A stretch of DNA of 64,000 bases from Saccharopolyspora erythraea (GCF_018141105.1 NZ_CP054839.1:4216001-4280000); one strand, 5' to 3'; shown: positions 53,011 to 62,260, numbered from the stretch's first letter. Translations and numbers: made by a program. The notes: a model not told the origin generated them from the sequence alone.

Positions 53011-54545
53011 GCGGGACGAACGCGGCCGGCGCGTCGCTGAACGCCGAACGCAGGGCCCGCGAGCTCGACGAGCTGGAGCGCCGCACACCGGTCGACGTCC
53101 TGGTCGTCGGCGGCGGGGTCACCGGAGCCGGGGTGGCCCTGGACGCGGCGTCGCGGGGACTTTCGGTGGTGCTGGCCGAGAAGCACGACCTTGCCTTCGG
53201 CACCAGCCGGTGGAGCTCCAAGCTGGTCCACGGCGGACTCCGCTACCTGGCTTCGGGAAACGTCGCGATCGCGCACGAGAGCGCGGTGGAGCGCGGCATC
53301 CTGCTGGGCAGCACCGCGCCGCACCTGGTCCGTCCGATGCCGCAGATCGTGCCGCTGCTACCCGGGGTGAGCAGGGGCGATGCCGCGGTCGTGCGCGCCG
53401 GGCTGGCCGCCGGAGACCTGCTGAGGGCCGCGGCCGGAACCTCCCGGCACGCGTTGCCCGCCTCCCGGCGCATCGCCCGAGCCGAGGTCCAGCGCTACGC
53501 GCCTGCCGTGCGCACCGAGGGGCTGCGCGGCGGACTGCTGTCCTGGGACGGCCAGCTCCAGGACGACGCCCGGCTGGTCGTCGGCCTCGCGCGCACCGCG
53601 GCCGCGCACGGTGCGCGGATCCTCACCCGGTGCGCCGCAGAGGAGGTGACCGGCGGGGGAGCGGTGCTGCGAGACACGCTCACGGGCGCCGCACACCAGG
53701 TCGACGCCCGCATCGTCATCAACGCCGCAGGGGTGTGGGCCGGCCGGATCGCCCCGGACATCACGCTGCGGCCCAGCCGGGGAACGCACCTGGTGGTGTC
53801 ACGGGAGGTTCTGGGCGGGCTCGACGCCGGTCTCACGGTCCCGGTGCCCGGTGAGCGCAACCGCTTCGTGCTCGTCCTGCCGTCCCCGGAGGGCAAGGTC
53901 TACATCGGACTGACCGATGAGGACACCGGCGGCGACATCCCCGACGTTCCGGAAGCCTCGTCGGCCGAGGTCGACTTCCTGCTCGACACGGTCGGCTCCG
54001 CGTTGCGCGAACCGTTGTCCCGCAAGGACGTTCTCGGCACCTATTCGGGGCTGCGTCCGCTGCTGGACGCGGGCACCGGCCGGACCGCCGACATCTCCCG
54101 CAAGCACGCGGTGGTCATCGCGCGGGACGGACTGGTCACGATCGTCGGTGGCAAGCTCACGACCTACCGGCGGATGGCGCAGGACGCCCTCGACGCCGCG
54201 CTCGAACGCAGCGGGCGCGCCGCGGCTCCCTGCCGCACCCGGCGGGTACCGCTGGCGGGCGCGGGCACCCCGGCCGAACTCGGGGCGGTGCGTGCTCCGC
54301 AGCGCCTCGTGCGGCGCTACGGGACCGAGGCGGCGGCAGTGCTCGCCGAAGCCTGCGGCGACCCCTCGATGCTGGAACCCGTCGGCGACGGCATCGCGCA
54401 CACCCGTGCCGAGCTGCGGTTCGCGCTGCGCCACGAAGGCGCGCTCGACGAGTCCGACGTGCTGGACAGGCGGACCCGCATCGGCCTGGTCGCTGAGGAC
54501 CGGCAGCGCGCCCTGCCGGTGGTGCGCGAACTACTCGACCGCTGA
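53007..54545 (+). CDS. glpD: Glycerol-3-phosphate dehydrogenase (FAD, respiratory)
   Basis: The product has 512 residues. VLVVGGGVTGAGVALDAA binds FAD; FGTSRWSSKLVHGGLRYL and TYSGLRPLLD are GlpD motifs. It oxidises sn-glycerol-3-phosphate to DHAP at the membrane and passes electrons to quinone. The GTG start overlaps the TetR stop. Together with the divergent alkyl-DHAP-synthase-like gene and lipid kinase it concentrates DHAP/glycerol-phosphate metabolism here. Confidence 0.92.
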   Translation: MSGTNAAGASLNAERRARELDELERRTPVDVLVVGGGVTGAGVALDAASRGLSVVLAEKHDLAFGTSRWSSKLVHGGLRYLASGNVAIAHESAVERGILLGSTAPHLVRPMPQIVPLLPGVSRGDAAVVRAGLAAGDLLRAAAGTSRHALPASRRIARAEVQRYAPAVRTEGLRGGLLSWDGQLQDDARLVVGLARTAAAHGARILTRCAAEEVTGGGAVLRDTLTGAAHQVDARIVINAAGVWAGRIAPDITLRPSRGTHLVVSREVLGGLDAGLTVPVPGERNRFVLVLPSPEGKVYIGLTDEDTGGDIPDVPEASSAEVDFLLDTVGSALREPLSRKDVLGTYSGLRPLLDAGTGRTADISRKHAVVIARDGLVTIVGGKLTTYRRMAQDALDAALERSGRAAAPCRTRRVPLAGAGTPAELGAVRAPQRLVRRYGTEAAAVLAEACGDPSMLEPVGDGIAHTRAELRFALRHEGALDESDVLDRRTRIGLVAEDRQRALPVVRELLDR

Positions 54546-54615
54546 GGACGTCGGCCGCCAGCTGTGTCCCTTACCGGTCGCTGCCGGGGCGTACCAACGC
54601 CGGCGGCGACCGGGA

Positions 54616-55104
54616 CTACTGCTCGGTGGACCGGTTGAGCCCGGTCAGCAGCCGCGAGATGACCTCGGGGTCGACCTCGGCGGTCTCGTCCTCGCTGACG
54701 TACGAGCGCTTCTTCTCACGGCGCGGCAGCGGAACCTCGTTGGCCTTCACGCCGGTGGGCAGGCCGAGCTGGCACCACACCATGCGACGACCGTCGCGCA
54801 GGTACTCGACGCCGCTGCGCTGGTAGGCCAGCTGGGGCGCCTCGCCCAGCGGGTCGTCCTCGACCTCGATCACCAGACATTCGCCGGTAAGTCGCAACCG
54901 GATCGTGATGAAACCGGGACTGTTCGGGTCGGCGACGTCCACGGCGGCGGTCACGATCTGGTTCGCCACCTCCACGGCCTCCGGCACCAGCGGCCGCAGC
55001 GACCACTCGGCGAGGGCGAAGCGCACGAACAGATCAGTGCAGTTCACCGCGCTGGGCACGGCCAGGAGTCGAAGGTCGTCGACCTGTGCGGTTTGCGCGT
55101 TCAC
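54616..55104 (-). CDS. RsbW/SpoIIAB-like ATP-binding (HATPase) protein
   Basis: The product has 162 residues. It resembles actinomycete anti-sigma-type HATPase proteins: NCTDLFVRFALAEWSL, a helix with VANQIVTAAVD (N-box region), then ITIRLRLTGECLVIEVEDD and a short C-terminal regulatory tail rich in charged residues (RREKKRSYVSEDE). Such proteins bind sigma factors or anti-anti-sigma partners. GGAAGGA precedes the GTG at 55104. No sigma-factor gene is in view. A GTCACCCGAA word lies 40 bases upstream. Confidence 0.75.
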   Translation of the reverse strand: MNAQTAQVDDLRLLAVPSAVNCTDLFVRFALAEWSLRPLVPEAVEVANQIVTAAVDVADPNSPGFITIRLRLTGECLVIEVEDDPLGEAPQLAYQRSGVEYLRDGRRMVWCQLGLPTGVKANEVPLPRREKKRSYVSEDETAEVDPEVISRLLTGLNRSTEQ

Positions 55105-55143
55105 CGGAGTCCTTCCTTCGTTCCTTCCAAGTGGCCCCCAAGC

Positions 55144-55153
55144 GTCACCCGAA
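55144..55153. promoter_or_regulatory. GTCACCCGAA word shared with the encapsulin promoter region
   Basis: The exact word occurs at 30904-30913 and 30962-30971, upstream of the leftward encapsulin operon, and here upstream of the leftward RsbW-like gene. CTTTCGGGTGAC (reverse strand) is shared with the 30904 copy. Confidence 0.45.
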
Positions 55154-55289
55154 AGCACTATCTTGCCAATCGGGGTGAGTGTCGCCTCCGAAAGGGTCGA
55201 TATCAAGATCGTTCTTTCGTTGTGCGCATCCTCATACACAGCACGGTGGCGCGAGCCGCCGGGTCGAGCGGAGGAACCGGGGGAACATT

Positions 55290-55523
55290 ATGCCTGGTGT
55301 AGTAACAGTTCTCGGAATCCTCGTGGTCGCCACGTTGATCCTCGTGCGGGCGATCGCGGCCAATAGGCGCCAGAACGGACAAAGCGGAACGGTCCGGCGG
55401 CGTGGCGGCCACGTCGCCGGTGGTTTCTACGGAGCCGACGCCGGGTCGAGCTGGGGCGGTGGCTGCGACACCGGCGGTGGGTTCGGTGGCGGCGGCGACG
55501 GTGGCGGCGGAGCCGCCTGCTGA
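55290..55523 (+). CDS. Small membrane protein with Gly/Cys-rich tail
   Basis: The product has 77 residues and I do not know the family. Residues 3-23 (GVVTVLGILVVATLILVRAI) form one transmembrane helix. A basic segment follows (ANRRQNG, TVRRRGG), then a Gly-rich tail with two Cys (WGGGCDTGGGFGGG, ending AAC). GGGGGA is upstream of the ATG. It is divergent from the RsbW-like gene. Confidence 0.6.
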   Translation: MPGVVTVLGILVVATLILVRAIAANRRQNGQSGTVRRRGGHVAGGFYGADAGSSWGGGCDTGGGFGGGGDGGGGAAC

Positions 55524-55795
55524 GCCGGCGCAGGGTCACGGGGCGGTGAGGCCGTGACCTCCCTGAGCCCAGTCGGGCGCACGGTTGTGCGAGACCGCCG
55601 AGCCCGGCGCCCTCGCGGTCGCGGCGGGTGAGATCCTCGAACTCGCCGGCGGACCGATCCGCGAAAGCTACGCGCGAACTTGGCGTGTCCGACCGGCGAA
55701 CCTCTCCACCGGTCGTAGCAAGGTGGAGGGTTCGCCGGTTGCGAAACCGGTCTCGTTACGATTGGCCCGTCGTCGGCGGACTGGAGGATCGGCAC

Positions 55796-56689
55796 ATGTC
55801 GGCGGAAACCGTCGTGACACCACTGAGCGCGCACACCACCGCGTACCTGCAACCACCGGGCGGGTGGTTCCGCAACAACGCCGGGTGGTTCGCCGGGGAC
55901 GACCGCGTCCTGCTGGTCGACACCTGCGCCACGGAGCGCCGCAGCAGGTGGCTCCTGGACGCGGTCGAGCGGGCCGCGCCGGGCAAGCCCGTGTCGGTCG
56001 TGCTGACCCACGGGCACGGTGACCACGCCAACGGGGCGCGGCTGGTCGCCGAGTCCGGCGGCGCGGTCCTGGTTTCCCCCGAGACGGACCGCATGGTCTC
56101 CTCCGGACCGCACACGTTCCCGTCCGCGTTCGTCTACTCCGGCTGGGGTGACATCCAGCCGCCGCGGGACGTCGAGATCGTCAGCGAGCGCACCACGTTC
56201 GACGCAGGCGGGCGCACCGCGGAGGTCGTCCCGGTGCCCACCACCGCGCACACCGGCGGCGACCTCGTCGTCTGGGTGCCCGGAGACGGCGTGCTGTTCT
56301 CGGGCGACCTGGTCTTCTCCGGGGTCACGCCGCTGGCCGTCCACGGGCGGATCTCGGGGTGGCTGGAGGCCCTGCGCGCGCTGGAGGACTTCGAGGCACG
56401 GCACCTCGTGCCCGGCCACGGCCCGATCACCTCGCCCGCGGAGGCGATCGCCGCGGTGTCGGAGTACCTGCGCTGGCTGCTCGACTCCGTGACCGCGACC
56501 GAGCAGCCCGACTTCGCCGCCCTGGAGCGGGAAGGGCGCCTGCGCTGGCCGGACTGGCACGACCAGGAGCGCCACGCAGCCAACCTGCGCGTCGCGCACG
56601 CCGAGGTCCACGGCCGCCCGCTCGAGATCGGGCCCGTGATGGCGGCGATGATCGAGTCCGCGGGCGGGCCGATCGCGCTCGACATCTGA
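55796..56689 (+). CDS. Metallo-beta-lactamase-fold hydrolase
   Basis: The product has 297 residues. The metal motif THGHGDHANG (HxHxDH) is intact, with later ligands in TTAHTGGDLVVW, LFSGDLVFSG and VPGHGP. It is a general MBL hydrolase of unknown substrate; the family includes glyoxalase II-like and quorum-lactone enzymes. GGAGGA precedes the ATG at 55796. Its 3' end faces the bkd operon 21 bases away. Confidence 0.87.
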   Translation: MSAETVVTPLSAHTTAYLQPPGGWFRNNAGWFAGDDRVLLVDTCATERRSRWLLDAVERAAPGKPVSVVLTHGHGDHANGARLVAESGGAVLVSPETDRMVSSGPHTFPSAFVYSGWGDIQPPRDVEIVSERTTFDAGGRTAEVVPVPTTAHTGGDLVVWVPGDGVLFSGDLVFSGVTPLAVHGRISGWLEALRALEDFEARHLVPGHGPITSPAEAIAAVSEYLRWLLDSVTATEQPDFAALEREGRLRWPDWHDQERHAANLRVAHAEVHGRPLEIGPVMAAMIESAGGPIALDI

Positions 56690-56710
56690 CCCGCCCGCGG
56701 CGAGGAGGCC

Positions 56711-58087
56711 CTACAACTCGCCGAGCGCGGTGATCGGGGACTCCACGCAGTCGGCCACGAACCGCAGGAACCCGCCTGCCGTGCCGCCGTCGCAGACGCG
56801 GTGGTCGAACGCCAGCGTCAGCTCGCACACCTTGCGCACGGCGAGCCTGCCGTCCACGGCCCACGGGCGGTCGATGATGCGGCCGACTCCCAGGATCGCC
56901 GCCTCGGGATGGTTGATGATCGCCGCCGAACCGTCCACACCGAACACGCCGTAGTTGTTCACCGTGAACGTGCCGCCGGTGAGGTCGGACGGAGCCAGCG
57001 AGCCCTCGCGTCCGGCGATGGTGTGCGCGCGCATCGCGTCGGAGAGCTCGCGGGTGCTCATCGACTGCGCGTCGCGGACCACCGGCACCACCAGTCCGCG
57101 GTCGGTCTGCGCGGCGAAACCCAGGTGGATCCGGTTCAGCAGCACGATTTCGTCCTGCTCGACCCTGGAGTTCAGCTCGGGGAACCTCCGCAGCCCGAGC
57201 ACGGCGAAGCGGGAGACCAGCGCGAGCACGCTGACCGGTCGCTCGGGGCTGCGGGCGTTGAGCGCGGCACGGGCCTCCAGGAGCCCGGTGGCGTCGACGT
57301 CGACCCAGACCGTCGCCTCGGGGATCTCGCGGCGGGACCGCGTGAGCTTGTCGGCCACCGCGCGGCGCATCCCGCGCAGCGGGACGCGGGTGGAATCCTC
57401 CGCGGCGACAGGAGACTCCTCCGACGCGGCATGGGTTTCCCGCGTCGTGGCAGGGTGGTCCTGGTGCGCCGCGCGCGTTTTCCACGTGGTGCCGGTGGTT
57501 TCCTCCTGTGCCCGCTGTGCGGCGATCGCCTCGTCCACGTCGCAGCGCCGGATCACCCCCTGCGGGCCGCTGCCGCTGACGCGTGTCAGGTCGATGCCGT
57601 TGTCCCGGGCGAGCTGGCGGACCAGGGGCGAGATGACCGCGATCGAGCGTGCACCGCGCCCCGGTTCGGCCGGCGCCGCAACGGGCGCGGCAGCGGGGCC
57701 ACCGGACTGGTGACCGGACACCGGCCGTCGCCGTCGCCGGTTGCGCCGTGTCGGGGCGGCGGAGGTCCCGTACCCGATGAGGACGTTGCCGCTGTCCTCC
57801 TCCGCGGGTGCGGGGTCCGGCACGACCACACCGGGCTCGGTGAAACCGGCGCCCGATTCCTCGACGGTCAGCAGCGGCGATCCGACGGTCAGGGTCTCGC
57901 CCGCCGAACCGTGGAGCCTGCCCACCACGCCCGCGTACGGGCACGGCACCTCCACGACGGCCTTGGCGGTCTCGACCTCCACCACGGGCTGGTCCACCCG
58001 GACCTGGTCGCCCTCGGCGACCAGCCAGTTCACGATCTCGGCCTCGGTCAGGCCCTCGCCGAGGTCGGGCAGGGCGAACTCACGCAT
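56711..58087 (-). CDS. bkdC: Branched-chain 2-oxoacid dehydrogenase E2 (dihydrolipoyl acyltransferase)
   Basis: The product has 458 residues. The N-terminal lipoyl domain has Lys42 in ETAKAVVEVP; an E1/E3-binding domain lies at about 150-190 (ISPLVRQLARDNGIDLTRV); the catalytic domain ends with FDHRVCDGGTAGGF. It moves the acyl group from E1 to CoA in valine/leucine/isoleucine breakdown, and supplies branched starters for fatty acids. A linker with many Arg (RRNRRRRRP) follows the lipoyl domain. It overlaps the E1-beta gene by 8 bases. Confidence 0.95.
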   Translation of the reverse strand: MREFALPDLGEGLTEAEIVNWLVAEGDQVRVDQPVVEVETAKAVVEVPCPYAGVVGRLHGSAGETLTVGSPLLTVEESGAGFTEPGVVVPDPAPAEEDSGNVLIGYGTSAAPTRRNRRRRRPVSGHQSGGPAAAPVAAPAEPGRGARSIAVISPLVRQLARDNGIDLTRVSGSGPQGVIRRCDVDEAIAAQRAQEETTGTTWKTRAAHQDHPATTRETHAASEESPVAAEDSTRVPLRGMRRAVADKLTRSRREIPEATVWVDVDATGLLEARAALNARSPERPVSVLALVSRFAVLGLRRFPELNSRVEQDEIVLLNRIHLGFAAQTDRGLVVPVVRDAQSMSTRELSDAMRAHTIAGREGSLAPSDLTGGTFTVNNYGVFGVDGSAAIINHPEAAILGVGRIIDRPWAVDGRLAVRKVCELTLAFDHRVCDGGTAGGFLRFVADCVESPITALGEL

Positions 58088-59105
58088 GCTGGACCTCCCC
58101 GGCCGGGCGGGCGGGCACGACCTCGTCGTCCCACTGCAACCGCGCGATGGCGTCCAGGATCCGGTCGACGCCGGGCAGGTGGTGCTCCTCGAGCTTGGGC
58201 GGCGGGTAGGGGATGTCGAAGCCGGTGACCCGCAGGACCGGCGCGTGCAGGTGGTGGAAGCAGCGCTCGGTGATGCGCGCGGCGACCTCGGCGCCGTACC
58301 CGCAGAACCCGGACGCCTCGTGCACGACGACGGCGCGGCCGGTGCGGCGCACCGACCCGGCCACGGTGGCGTCGTCGAAGGGCGAGAGGCTGCGCAGGTC
58401 GACGACCTCGACGTCCCAGCCCTCGTCGGTGGCCGCCTCGGCGGTCTCCAGCGCCGTGGCCACCATCGGGCCGTAGGCGATGAGCGTGACGTCCCGGCCC
58501 GGACGGCGGATGACCGCGCGGTCGAGCGAGTCGGCGGGAGCGAGCGACACCGCGTCCTTCGCCCAGTACCGGCGCTTGGGTTCCAGGAACACCACGGGAT
58601 CCGGCGAGTCGATCGCCGCGCGCAGCAGTCCGTAGGCGTCCTCCGGCGTGCCGGGCGACACGACGCGCAGGCCGGGGGTGTGGGTGTAGTAGACCTCGGA
58701 GGAGTCGCAGTGGTGCTCCACGCCCCCGATGCCGCCGCCGTAGGGGATGCGGATGACCACCGGCAGCTCGACGCGCCCGCGGGTGCGGTTGCGCAACTTG
58801 GCCAGGTGGCTGGTGATCTGTTCGAACGCGGGGTAGGCGAACGCGTCGAACTGCATCTCCACCACCGGGCGCAGTCCGTTCATCGCCATCCCGATCGCGG
58901 TGCCGACGATCCCGGACTCGGCCAGCGGGGTGTCGAACACCCGCCGCTCGCCGAAGCGGGCCGCCAGCCCGTCGGTGACGCGGAAGACGCCGCCCAGCGG
59001 CCCGACGTCCTCGCCGAAGACCAGCACGCGGTCGTCGGCCTCCAGCGCGTCGGCCAGCGCGCGGTTGAGCGCCGCGGCCATGGACATCCGTTCGTCGGTG
59101 GTCAT
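58080..59105 (-). CDS. bkdB: Branched-chain 2-oxoacid dehydrogenase E1 beta
   Basis: The product has 341 residues. GEDVGPLGGVFRVTDGL, FDTPLAESGIVG and HCDSSEVYYTHTPGL are typical E1-beta segments. It pairs with E1-alpha for thiamine-dependent decarboxylation of branched 2-oxoacids. Its ATG overlaps the E1-alpha stop (ATGA) and its end overlaps E2. Confidence 0.95.
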   Translation of the reverse strand: MTTDERMSMAAALNRALADALEADDRVLVFGEDVGPLGGVFRVTDGLAARFGERRVFDTPLAESGIVGTAIGMAMNGLRPVVEMQFDAFAYPAFEQITSHLAKLRNRTRGRVELPVVIRIPYGGGIGGVEHHCDSSEVYYTHTPGLRVVSPGTPEDAYGLLRAAIDSPDPVVFLEPKRRYWAKDAVSLAPADSLDRAVIRRPGRDVTLIAYGPMVATALETAEAATDEGWDVEVVDLRSLSPFDDATVAGSVRRTGRAVVVHEASGFCGYGAEVAARITERCFHHLHAPVLRVTGFDIPYPPPKLEEHHLPGVDRILDAIARLQWDDEVVPARPAGEVQHA

Positions 59106-60187
59106 GACTTCGCTCCGGCGATCTCCTCGGCCAGCAGCCCGGCCTGCTCGCGCAGCGCGGCCGTCGGCTCGGCGTAGACGTGGGTGAACAACTCGGCGGG
59201 GTCCGGTTCGACGTCGACGTTCACCCGGTTGCGCACCGAGGCGGCGAACGCCTCGGCCTCCTCGGCGACGGCCGCCCGCCGGGCGTCGTCGAGCAGCCCG
59301 CGGGAGGTGAGGTGGCGCTCCAGCCGGTCGACCGGGTCCTTGCCGAGCCAGGCGGCGACCTCGTCGGCGTCGCGGTAGCGGTTGGCGTCGTCGGCGTTGG
59401 TGTGCGCCTCGACCCGGTAGGTCAGCGCCTCGATCAGGGTCGGTCCCGCCCCGGCCCGGGCGGCGGCGACGGCCTCCCGCACGGTCGTGTGGACCGCGGC
59501 CGGGTCGTTGCCGTCGATCAGCTCGGACGCGACCCCGTAGCCGATGCCCTTGTGCGCAAGCGACGGCGCCGCGTTCTGCTTGCTCATCGGGACGCTGATC
59601 GCGTAGCCGTTGTTCTGCACCAGGAAGACCACCGGCGCCTGCCACACGCCCGCGAAGTTCAGCGCCTCGTGGGTGTCGCCCTCGCTGGTCGCGCCGTCTC
59701 CGAGCAGCACCAGCGCGACCGAGTCCTCGCCCTTGAGCTGGGCGGCGCGGGCCATGCCCACGGCGTGCAGGGTGTTGGTCGCGAGCGGCGTGCACTGCGG
59801 CCCGACCCGGTGCTCGTAGGGGTCGTAGCCCAGGTGCCAGCCGCCCTGCAGCAGGGTGAGGGTCTCCACCGGGTCGACGCCCCGGGACACCAGCGCGACC
59901 GAGTCGCGGTAGGTGGGAAACAGCCAGTCCTGCTCCTCCAGCGCCAGCACCGCGCCGACCTGGCACGCCTCCTGGCCGCGTGAGGACGGGTACACCGCGA
60001 GCCTGCCCTGCTTGGTCAGCGCGGTCGCCTGGGTGTCGAAGCGCCTGCCCACGACCATCCTCCGGTGCAGTTCGAGCAGCACCTCGTCGGCGGGCAGCTC
60101 CTCGGCGGTGGTGGGTTCGCCGTCGGTGCCCAGCAGGGTGAGCGGGGTGTCCGAGGGCAGCAGGCTCCGTTGCCTAGCGGTGGTCAT
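59102..60187 (-). CDS. bkdA: Branched-chain 2-oxoacid dehydrogenase E1 alpha
   Basis: The product has 361 residues. The thiamine diphosphate motif GDGATSEGDTHEALNFAG...QNN is intact, with YPSSRGQEA near residue 65. It is the first gene of the leftward operon bkdABC, divergent from an Lrp-type regulator, so the operon probably responds to branched-chain amino acids. Confidence 0.95.
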   Translation of the reverse strand: MTTARQRSLLPSDTPLTLLGTDGEPTTAEELPADEVLLELHRRMVVGRRFDTQATALTKQGRLAVYPSSRGQEACQVGAVLALEEQDWLFPTYRDSVALVSRGVDPVETLTLLQGGWHLGYDPYEHRVGPQCTPLATNTLHAVGMARAAQLKGEDSVALVLLGDGATSEGDTHEALNFAGVWQAPVVFLVQNNGYAISVPMSKQNAAPSLAHKGIGYGVASELIDGNDPAAVHTTVREAVAAARAGAGPTLIEALTYRVEAHTNADDANRYRDADEVAAWLGKDPVDRLERHLTSRGLLDDARRAAVAEEAEAFAASVRNRVNVDVEPDPAELFTHVYAEPTAALREQAGLLAEEIAGAKS

Positions 60188-60297
60188 GGGGTCCTCCAGT
60201 GCGCGAACCGCCGGATGTGAGAGGGATTGTTCAGCCGGTCGCGCCGTTCTTCCAGATCATCGCCGCTTTTCTGGACACATGGCAGGTATGTGCGGCT

Positions 60298-60795
60298 ATG
60301 GTGTGCCAGGTGTCTTCAGAGCAGGCCGATCCGGGGGCCCGGGCTGGACGTTCCGCAGAGCTCGACGACCTGGACCGGCGCATCGTCGAGGAGCTGCGCC
60401 GCGACGGCCGGGTGTCCATGCGCGCCCTGGCCGAGCGCCTGCACATCTCCCGCGCCAACGTCTACACGCGCGTGGAGCGGCTGCACCGCGACGGCGTGAT
60501 CACCGGCTACAGCGCGGTGATCAACCCGGAGCGCTACGGCTACGGGGTCTCGGCCTACGTCTACCTCAAGGTCAGCCAGCACTCCTGGAAGTCGGTGCGC
60601 CGCCGCGTGCTGGAGATCCCCGAGGTGGCCCACGGCGCGCTGGTCTCCGGCGAGAACGACCTCGTGCTGCTGGTCCGAACGCGTGACGCTCAGTGCCTGC
60701 GGGAGCTGGTGCTCAACCGGTTGCAGACCATCCCCGACGTGGTTTCCTCCCACACGGTGCTGATCCTGGACGAACTACCGTCGCACCCGACATGA
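60298..60795 (+). CDS. bkdR: Lrp/AsnC-family regulator, likely BkdR
   Basis: The product has 165 residues. The HTH is ELDDLDRRIVEELRRDGRVS, then LAERLHISRANVYTRVERL; the C-terminal RAM (Lrp ligand) domain follows. It is divergent from bkdA across 110 bases, the classical position for a branched-chain-responsive activator or repressor. The start is uncertain (ATG 60298 or in-frame GTGs at 60301 and 60310). Confidence 0.87.
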   Translation: MVCQVSSEQADPGARAGRSAELDDLDRRIVEELRRDGRVSMRALAERLHISRANVYTRVERLHRDGVITGYSAVINPERYGYGVSAYVYLKVSQHSWKSVRRRVLEIPEVAHGALVSGENDLVLLVRTRDAQCLRELVLNRLQTIPDVVSSHTVLILDELPSHPT

Positions 60796-60865
60796 TCACG
60801 CTGAGTCGCGAGATGCCCTAGCATCGGCGGCGGGGGAGCGAAAACAGGAGTACTGGGGAGGCAGC

Positions 60866-61687
60866 GTGGCGGACGCAGACGGCGGGCCGAGCAGTGACGA
60901 CTTCTTGCCGATCGCCATCCTGCACACCGAGCAAGCGCACTCGGCGCGGCTCTACGACTACATCCTGGGCGGCAAGGACAACTACACCGCCGACCGCGTG
61001 GCCGCGCACAAGCTGCTCCGGGCCTGGCCTGGTGTGAAGGACTCGATGCTGGCCAACCGGGCGTTCATGCACCGCGTCGCGACGTTCCTGGCCGGGGAGG
61101 CCGGCATCCGGCAGTTCCTCGACATCGGCACCGGCATCCCCATCTCGCCGAACCTGCACGAGTTGGTGCAGCGGACCGCGCCGGACGCGCGGATCGTCTA
61201 CGTCGACAACGACCCGATCGTGCTGACCCACGCGCGGGCGCTGCTTACCAGCACCCCGCAGGGCCGCACCGCCTACGTCGAGGCCGACATGCGCAGGCCC
61301 GAGACGATCCTGACCGCGCCGGCGTTCACCGACACGCTGGACCTGTCCGAACCGATCGCGCTGACGGTGATCGCGATGGTGCACCTGATCGCCGACGAGG
61401 ACGCCTTCCCGCTGGTCGACCGGCTGGTGCAGGCATTGCCGTCCGGGAGCTACCTGGCGCTTTCGACCTCGACCGCCGACACCGCGCCCGAGATGCACGA
61501 GGTGGCGCGGTTGTCGCGGGAGGAGGGCATCGACCTGCAGCTGCGCAGCAAGCGGAAGGTCGAGGAGTTCTTCCAGGGGATGGAGCTGGTCGAACCGGGC
61601 GTGCAGCTCATCAACCGCTGGCGGCCGGACACCGAGGTGGTCGAGGCCGACATCGCCATGTACGGAGGCGTGGCGCGCAAGCCCTGA
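60866..61687 (+). CDS. DUF574 SAM-dependent methyltransferase-like protein
   Basis: The product has 273 residues. SARLYDYILGGKDNYTADR at the N-terminus and FLDIGTGIPISPNLHELV match the DUF574 family, found almost only in actinomycetes and of unknown substrate. DNDPIV is the acidic loop for SAM. GTG start. Its stop overlaps the ATG of the small gene that follows. Confidence 0.9.
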   Translation: MADADGGPSSDDFLPIAILHTEQAHSARLYDYILGGKDNYTADRVAAHKLLRAWPGVKDSMLANRAFMHRVATFLAGEAGIRQFLDIGTGIPISPNLHELVQRTAPDARIVYVDNDPIVLTHARALLTSTPQGRTAYVEADMRRPETILTAPAFTDTLDLSEPIALTVIAMVHLIADEDAFPLVDRLVQALPSGSYLALSTSTADTAPEMHEVARLSREEGIDLQLRSKRKVEEFFQGMELVEPGVQLINRWRPDTEVVEADIAMYGGVARKP

Positions 61688-61947
61688 TGGCACCGAGCGT
61701 CCTCAGTGGACGTCAGGGCCTGCTTGCCAAACCGGTCACCGGCGGTGGACCGGTGATGCGCAAACCGGTGATCGCCGCCGCCGTCTCGCCCGACGAACTC
61801 GCCGCGCTGCGCGAGATGGGCTTCGAAGTGCGGCCGGTTTCGACCGACGTGCTCAACGCGCGTTTCGACCTCACGCGAGTCGACGGCTTGTTCGTGTCCG
61901 CCGGTCTCGCCTACTCGGAGCTGTCGGCGCAGGCGAGCATCGGTTGA
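61687..61947 (+). CDS. Small hypothetical protein overlapping the methyltransferase stop
   Basis: The product would have 86 residues and is not recognised. It overlaps the methyltransferase stop by one base (TGATG). Residues 24-86 read as a small alpha/beta unit (VIAAAVSPDELAALREMGFE, RVDGLFVSAGLAYSEL); the first about 23 look unfolded, so ATG 61756 is an alternative. Coding is plausible from codon use only. Confidence 0.4.
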   Translation: MAPSVLSGRQGLLAKPVTGGGPVMRKPVIAAAVSPDELAALREMGFEVRPVSTDVLNARFDLTRVDGLFVSAGLAYSELSAQASIG

Positions 61948-62260
61948 CGCCTTCCTCGCGCGGAAGGCGTGGTGACGCGCGGAGAGGGCGGCGCGCGGTT
62001 GAACGCCGAGACCGGTCTGCCGCCGCGGGCCACCGCGGGACGCGAGGACGCGAACGGGAGGGTCTGACGCGCAGGTCGGGCGGGCGGTGTTCTGGTCGGT
62101 GGGCTGACCGCGCGCCGGTACGGGGAATGTTCACCCCGCGCGCGGCGTTGCAGTCAAGGGCAACCGCCGCCCGCCGAAGGGTATGGGCCGGTCATGGGCG
62201 CCGCCTTCACAAGCCGCGCAGGGTTCGACTCCCTCGGTTGCCCCCGAGCCCGGTGGGACG
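61948..62260. other. Intergenic region with a tRNA-like end
   Basis: No protein gene is convincing here. At 62159-62243 lies a tRNA-like element: GGCAACC (62159-62165) pairs with GGTTGCC (62236-62242), GGGTTCGACTCCC resembles a T-arm, and GCCC/GGGC a D-arm. Base 8 is not T and no anticodon arm folds, so I do not call a tRNA. Confidence 0.4.

Noticed and set aside
62159-62243. Functional tRNA gene
   Set aside because: No anticodon stem-loop can be formed and base 8 is not T; I keep it only as a tRNA-like remnant.
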